Shown in pieces: positions 54,050-64,000 of a stretch of 64,000 nt of DNA. Each line of letters begins with the position of its first letter. Within the stretch, counting starts at the first letter, position 1. Both the position numbers and the translations under genes were made by a program. This stretch comes from Patagioenas fasciata (taxonomy: Eukaryota > Chordata > Aves > Columbiformes > Columbidae), in NCBI RefSeq assembly GCF_037038585.1, contig NC_092520.1, forward strand, positions 189,886,604 to 189,950,603, in the 5' to 3' direction. The notes below the pieces were generated by a model. That model was given only the letters and a program-made list of their open reading frames with translations. It did no database searches and had not been told where the DNA came from.

Positions 54050-56130
54050 GCACGTAGAGCTCGAGGAATTATGTGCCCGTTTTCCCCGGAGATGCAGCGA
54101 TGCCACGAGCTGGTCTGCGGCTGGGGGAGGTGGCGGCGGAGCCCCGGTGCAGCCCAGCGGGCGAGCGGCAGAGCGCGGCGAGCGGAGCGCAGCGCGGAGG
54201 GTCCGCCCGGCTCCGCAGCGGCACCTCGGCGGGGAGCTCACTTCCCGTCATCCACACGCCATCTAGCGACGAGAAAAAGGGGGCCACCTTTGCACGGGAG
54301 CGGAAAGGAGAGGAGGAGGAAAAGGCTCCCATACCCGTCCCAGCCCTCGCCTTTCCCAAAGCTGGTAAGAGCCATTTGGATATTGCAGCTAGAACTCCGT
54401 GTGGCTCGGGGCGGTTTGTGAGGAGCATCCCCTCCCTCGTCACTCCCAAGCATTTTATCCCCCTTTCTTTCAGTAAATCGTTCCCCTTCCCTTGAAAGGA
54501 GCCAGCGCTCCCAAGATATCCCCTAGATACCTCACCTTAGCTATCGCCGCCGCTCGATCCCTACTCGAAACACCGCTAACTCCAGAGGATCTGTGCGGCG
54601 CTGCCGGCGGAGGGGTTGGACCGCGGGATCCCGGCCCCGCAGAGACACACGCACACCCACACACACGGGCACTCCCCGCCTGCCCTGCCGCTGCCACCGC
54701 CGGCGCAGCCGCCCGCAGCCCCTTTGTTCCGCCCGCGGAAAGATGCGCTCCTCGCCCGCGCCGCGCCCCCCCGCGCCCCGCTCTGCCTCCGCCCGGCGCC
54801 GCCCGCCCCTGCGCCCCTAGCCCGCCAGCGGCGGTGCGCGGCAGGGCGGCATGGCCCGCCCGCCGCGGGGGAGGCAGCGGGAAGCCCCCCTCCCGCCCCC
54901 GGCCGCGCCAGGGCCTCGCCGCCGCCGTCCGCAGCCCGCGGCAGCCCCGCGGCAGGGCCAGGGGCAGCGGCCGCAGCCGCGCCTGACAGCAGCCCCGCGC
55001 CGCAGGATCCGCGCCCTGGAAGGACGTGCTCCGCCGAGTTGCCAGGCGCGATTACGTTGTTTTTCCCCCCACCCACCCCTTGAACTTGTTGCTTGGCGCT
55101 CGGCGGTGGCGGAGGGGGGTGGGGGTGGGGGAAAGCCTTATTATCGATGTCCCTTTGGATGTGATCAAGCTTTCTCAGGAGCAACTACTTCCCCACCGTT
55201 CCCGGCGGGGCGCGGAGATCTAGCGGCAGAGCCCGTATTTCCAAAAGTCTCTATGCAACTGAACGCTCTCGCCAGACTTTCCCAGGTAGGTGCCACAGGC
55301 TGGGCACGTTCGGAGGGATGCGAGAGCAAAGCCGAGGGGAAGGAGACGGGAGGGGGGGATGATCCACTGCCGACCACCAAACCCCTGTGGAACTCCCGGC
55401 TCCTGCCCTGCGCCTGCCCCCGCGGTCCTTCGCCCGCGCCGGCCTCCCTCGCCGCCGCGGAGCCACTGCCCCTCTCTCACTCCACCACCAGGCTCTCCCG
55501 GCTTCGCCCTTCGCTGCCCGCTCGGCCGCTCCCGAGGATGCCACATGCATCCCGTCTTCTGCAGGTGGCTCCAAAGCACCCCGCTCCTGCCCCCGCCACC
55601 GCCACCGTGGCTGTGCCCGACCCCGCTCTCCTCGCTCCGGATCAGCCCCTGCCCGTCCCGGGGAGACTCCCTTCCGCCCTCCTCATTTCTCTAGGGTGCA
55701 CCCCACCCCCCCGGTGCCCCTTCCCCGACGCCCCTCTACCCTTCAACGCATCTCCTACAAGGAAAACTTGCCTTAAAGTTTAATGCTGTCACCGGAGCTC
55801 CTCCCCCTGCCCCGCCGGCTCCCCCGGCCCTTAGCCGGGGTCAGGAGGAGTCCCCGGGGCGGCGATCAAGGTCAGGGAGAGGATTCGTCCCGCTGCCGCT
55901 CCAGGGCTGAGGCTGGGGAAGGAGGGGCGGCCCGCCCGGCCCATCTCCTCCGCTCCGCCACAGCGGGCGGACGGCGGCGCCGGGCGGCCTCGCTGCAGCC
56001 CGCCCGGGAAGGGCTCCGCTGGCGGCCGCGGCCCGGCTCCGGCAGCGGGCGGGGAGCGGAGCGGAGCCAGAGGAGGGGCGGGGGAACTGGCTGCATCGCG
56101 CGTGGAAGAAAATCTTCCAGGTGGCTGCAC
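54050..56130 (+). promoter_or_regulatory. KCND2: CpG island, presumed KCND2 promoter and 5' leader
   Basis: About 2 kb is very GC-rich with abundant CpG, in sharp contrast to the AT-rich surroundings, and it ends about 380 bases before the KCND2 start codon. It contains GC boxes of Sp1 type (GGGCGGGG at 56047-56054, GGGGCGGGGG at 56075-56084), a G-rich tract at 55111-55131, and consensus splice donors (GCTG|GTAAGA at 54364/54365 and CCCAG|GTAGGT at 55285/55286). No TATA box was noted, as is usual for CpG-island promoters. The long open frames here on both strands (up to 310 codons) come from the scarcity of AT-rich stop codons. The transcription start cannot be placed from sequence alone. Confidence 0.85.
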
Positions 56131-56452
56131 CGCTGCATCGGGGCTACTAGCCGGCTCCTGGGGTCAGCGGTTTGTGGTTCATTTCTTCCGTCCACGGGCC
56201 TCGCATGGACCTTGTATCCAGAGGATCTGGCTGCTAGAGTAGCTGCTTTGAATACGTTGATTTCCAAGTGCCCTGATCTATTATCCTAACAGGCTAAGCA
56301 GTCCCTGGAAGGGGTATTCTGGAATGAAAAAAAGGGAGGAGACAGAAAAGAAGCACTAAGATTTTCATTTAATCACAACAATAGTCAGAAATTCTGTTGC
56401 TTAAAAAATATGTGAGCTTTTTTTTTTTTTTTCTCTTCCCTCTCTGTTTTAG
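55286..56452 (+). other. KCND2: Possible 5'-UTR intron of KCND2
   Basis: A consensus donor CCCAG|GTAGGT at 55285/55286 in the CpG island could pair with a strong acceptor before the coding exon: a run of T/C from about 56418, then CCCTCTCTGTTTTAG with AG at 56451-56452. Splicing would leave only 59 bases of leader (56453-56511) before the ATG, with no upstream ATG in that stretch. An alternative donor is at 54364/54365. If transcription starts downstream of the donors, the leader would be unspliced. No transcript data are available here. Confidence 0.4.
56205..56415 (+). other. Three short upstream ORFs in the unspliced KCND2 leader
   Basis: If the leader is not spliced, three upstream ATGs precede the channel start: a 10-codon ORF at 56205-56237, an 11-codon ORF at 56324-56359 (Lys/Glu-rich), and a minimal start-stop ATGTGA at 56410-56415. 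All close before the KCND2 ATG. Upstream ORFs and start-stop elements commonly lower translation of the main frame. If the acceptor at 56452 is used, all three are removed. Confidence 0.45.

Positions 56453-64000
<7,548 letters not shown>

Noticed and set aside
54576-55184. 202-codon minus-strand open frame in the CpG island
   Set aside because: Composition artefact: GC-rich DNA has few stop codons. The translation is Ala/Gly/Arg/Pro-rich without any domain, and equally long frames overlap it on both strands.
54851-55783. 310-codon plus-strand open frame in the CpG island
   Set aside because: Pro/Arg/Ala-rich with no motif, and it overlaps several other frames of similar length. It fits promoter/leader DNA and not a protein.
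55783-56289. 168-codon plus-strand frame just upstream of KCND2
   Set aside because: Different frame from the channel, low-complexity composition, no motif; probably 5' leader sequence.

Overview
The window is vertebrate nuclear DNA, almost certainly from a bird. The repeats are CR1 LINEs whose 3' ends are short 8-bp repeats instead of poly(A), and avian-type endogenous retroviral LTRs. I see no mammalian SINEs or L1. The bulk is AT-rich and noncoding. The CR1 copies with ATACTGTG-type ends hint at a neoavian bird rather than a galliform, but I cannot fix the species.

Layout: positions 1-54049 are a gene desert with no exon I can assign to a known gene. It holds two closely related, 5'-truncated minus-strand CR1 copies (7683-9094, with a long open reverse-transcriptase segment, and 22101-22573). 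There are three older plus-strand CR1 tails (12310-12435, 25548-25623, 41058-41243), an LTR segment (30440-30790) and a probable solo LTR (33591-34086). Simple and tandem repeats include (GGAA)26 at 10805-10908, and there is a perfect 27-bp inverted repeat at 10322-10385. A strong acceptor-like site followed by a short open frame and a poly(A) signal (39741-39983) is a speculative terminal exon.

Positions 54050-56130 form a CpG island of about 2 kb, the presumed promoter and 5' leader of the only clear gene. Positions 56512-57626 are the first coding exon of KCND2 (Kv4.2, A-type voltage-gated potassium channel) on the plus strand. It encodes the KChIP-binding N-terminus, the T1 tetramerisation domain, S1-S5 and the pore helix, and stops inside the selectivity filter at a consensus splice donor. 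From 57627 to the window end is the start of intron 1. The remaining exons (end of filter, S6, cytoplasmic C-terminus) lie beyond the window.

I found no convincing undescribed multi-gene system. The observations most worth following are the perfect hairpin, the possible spliced or unspliced 5' leader of KCND2 with its small upstream ORFs, the long open CR1 reverse-transcriptase segment, and the candidate terminal exon.
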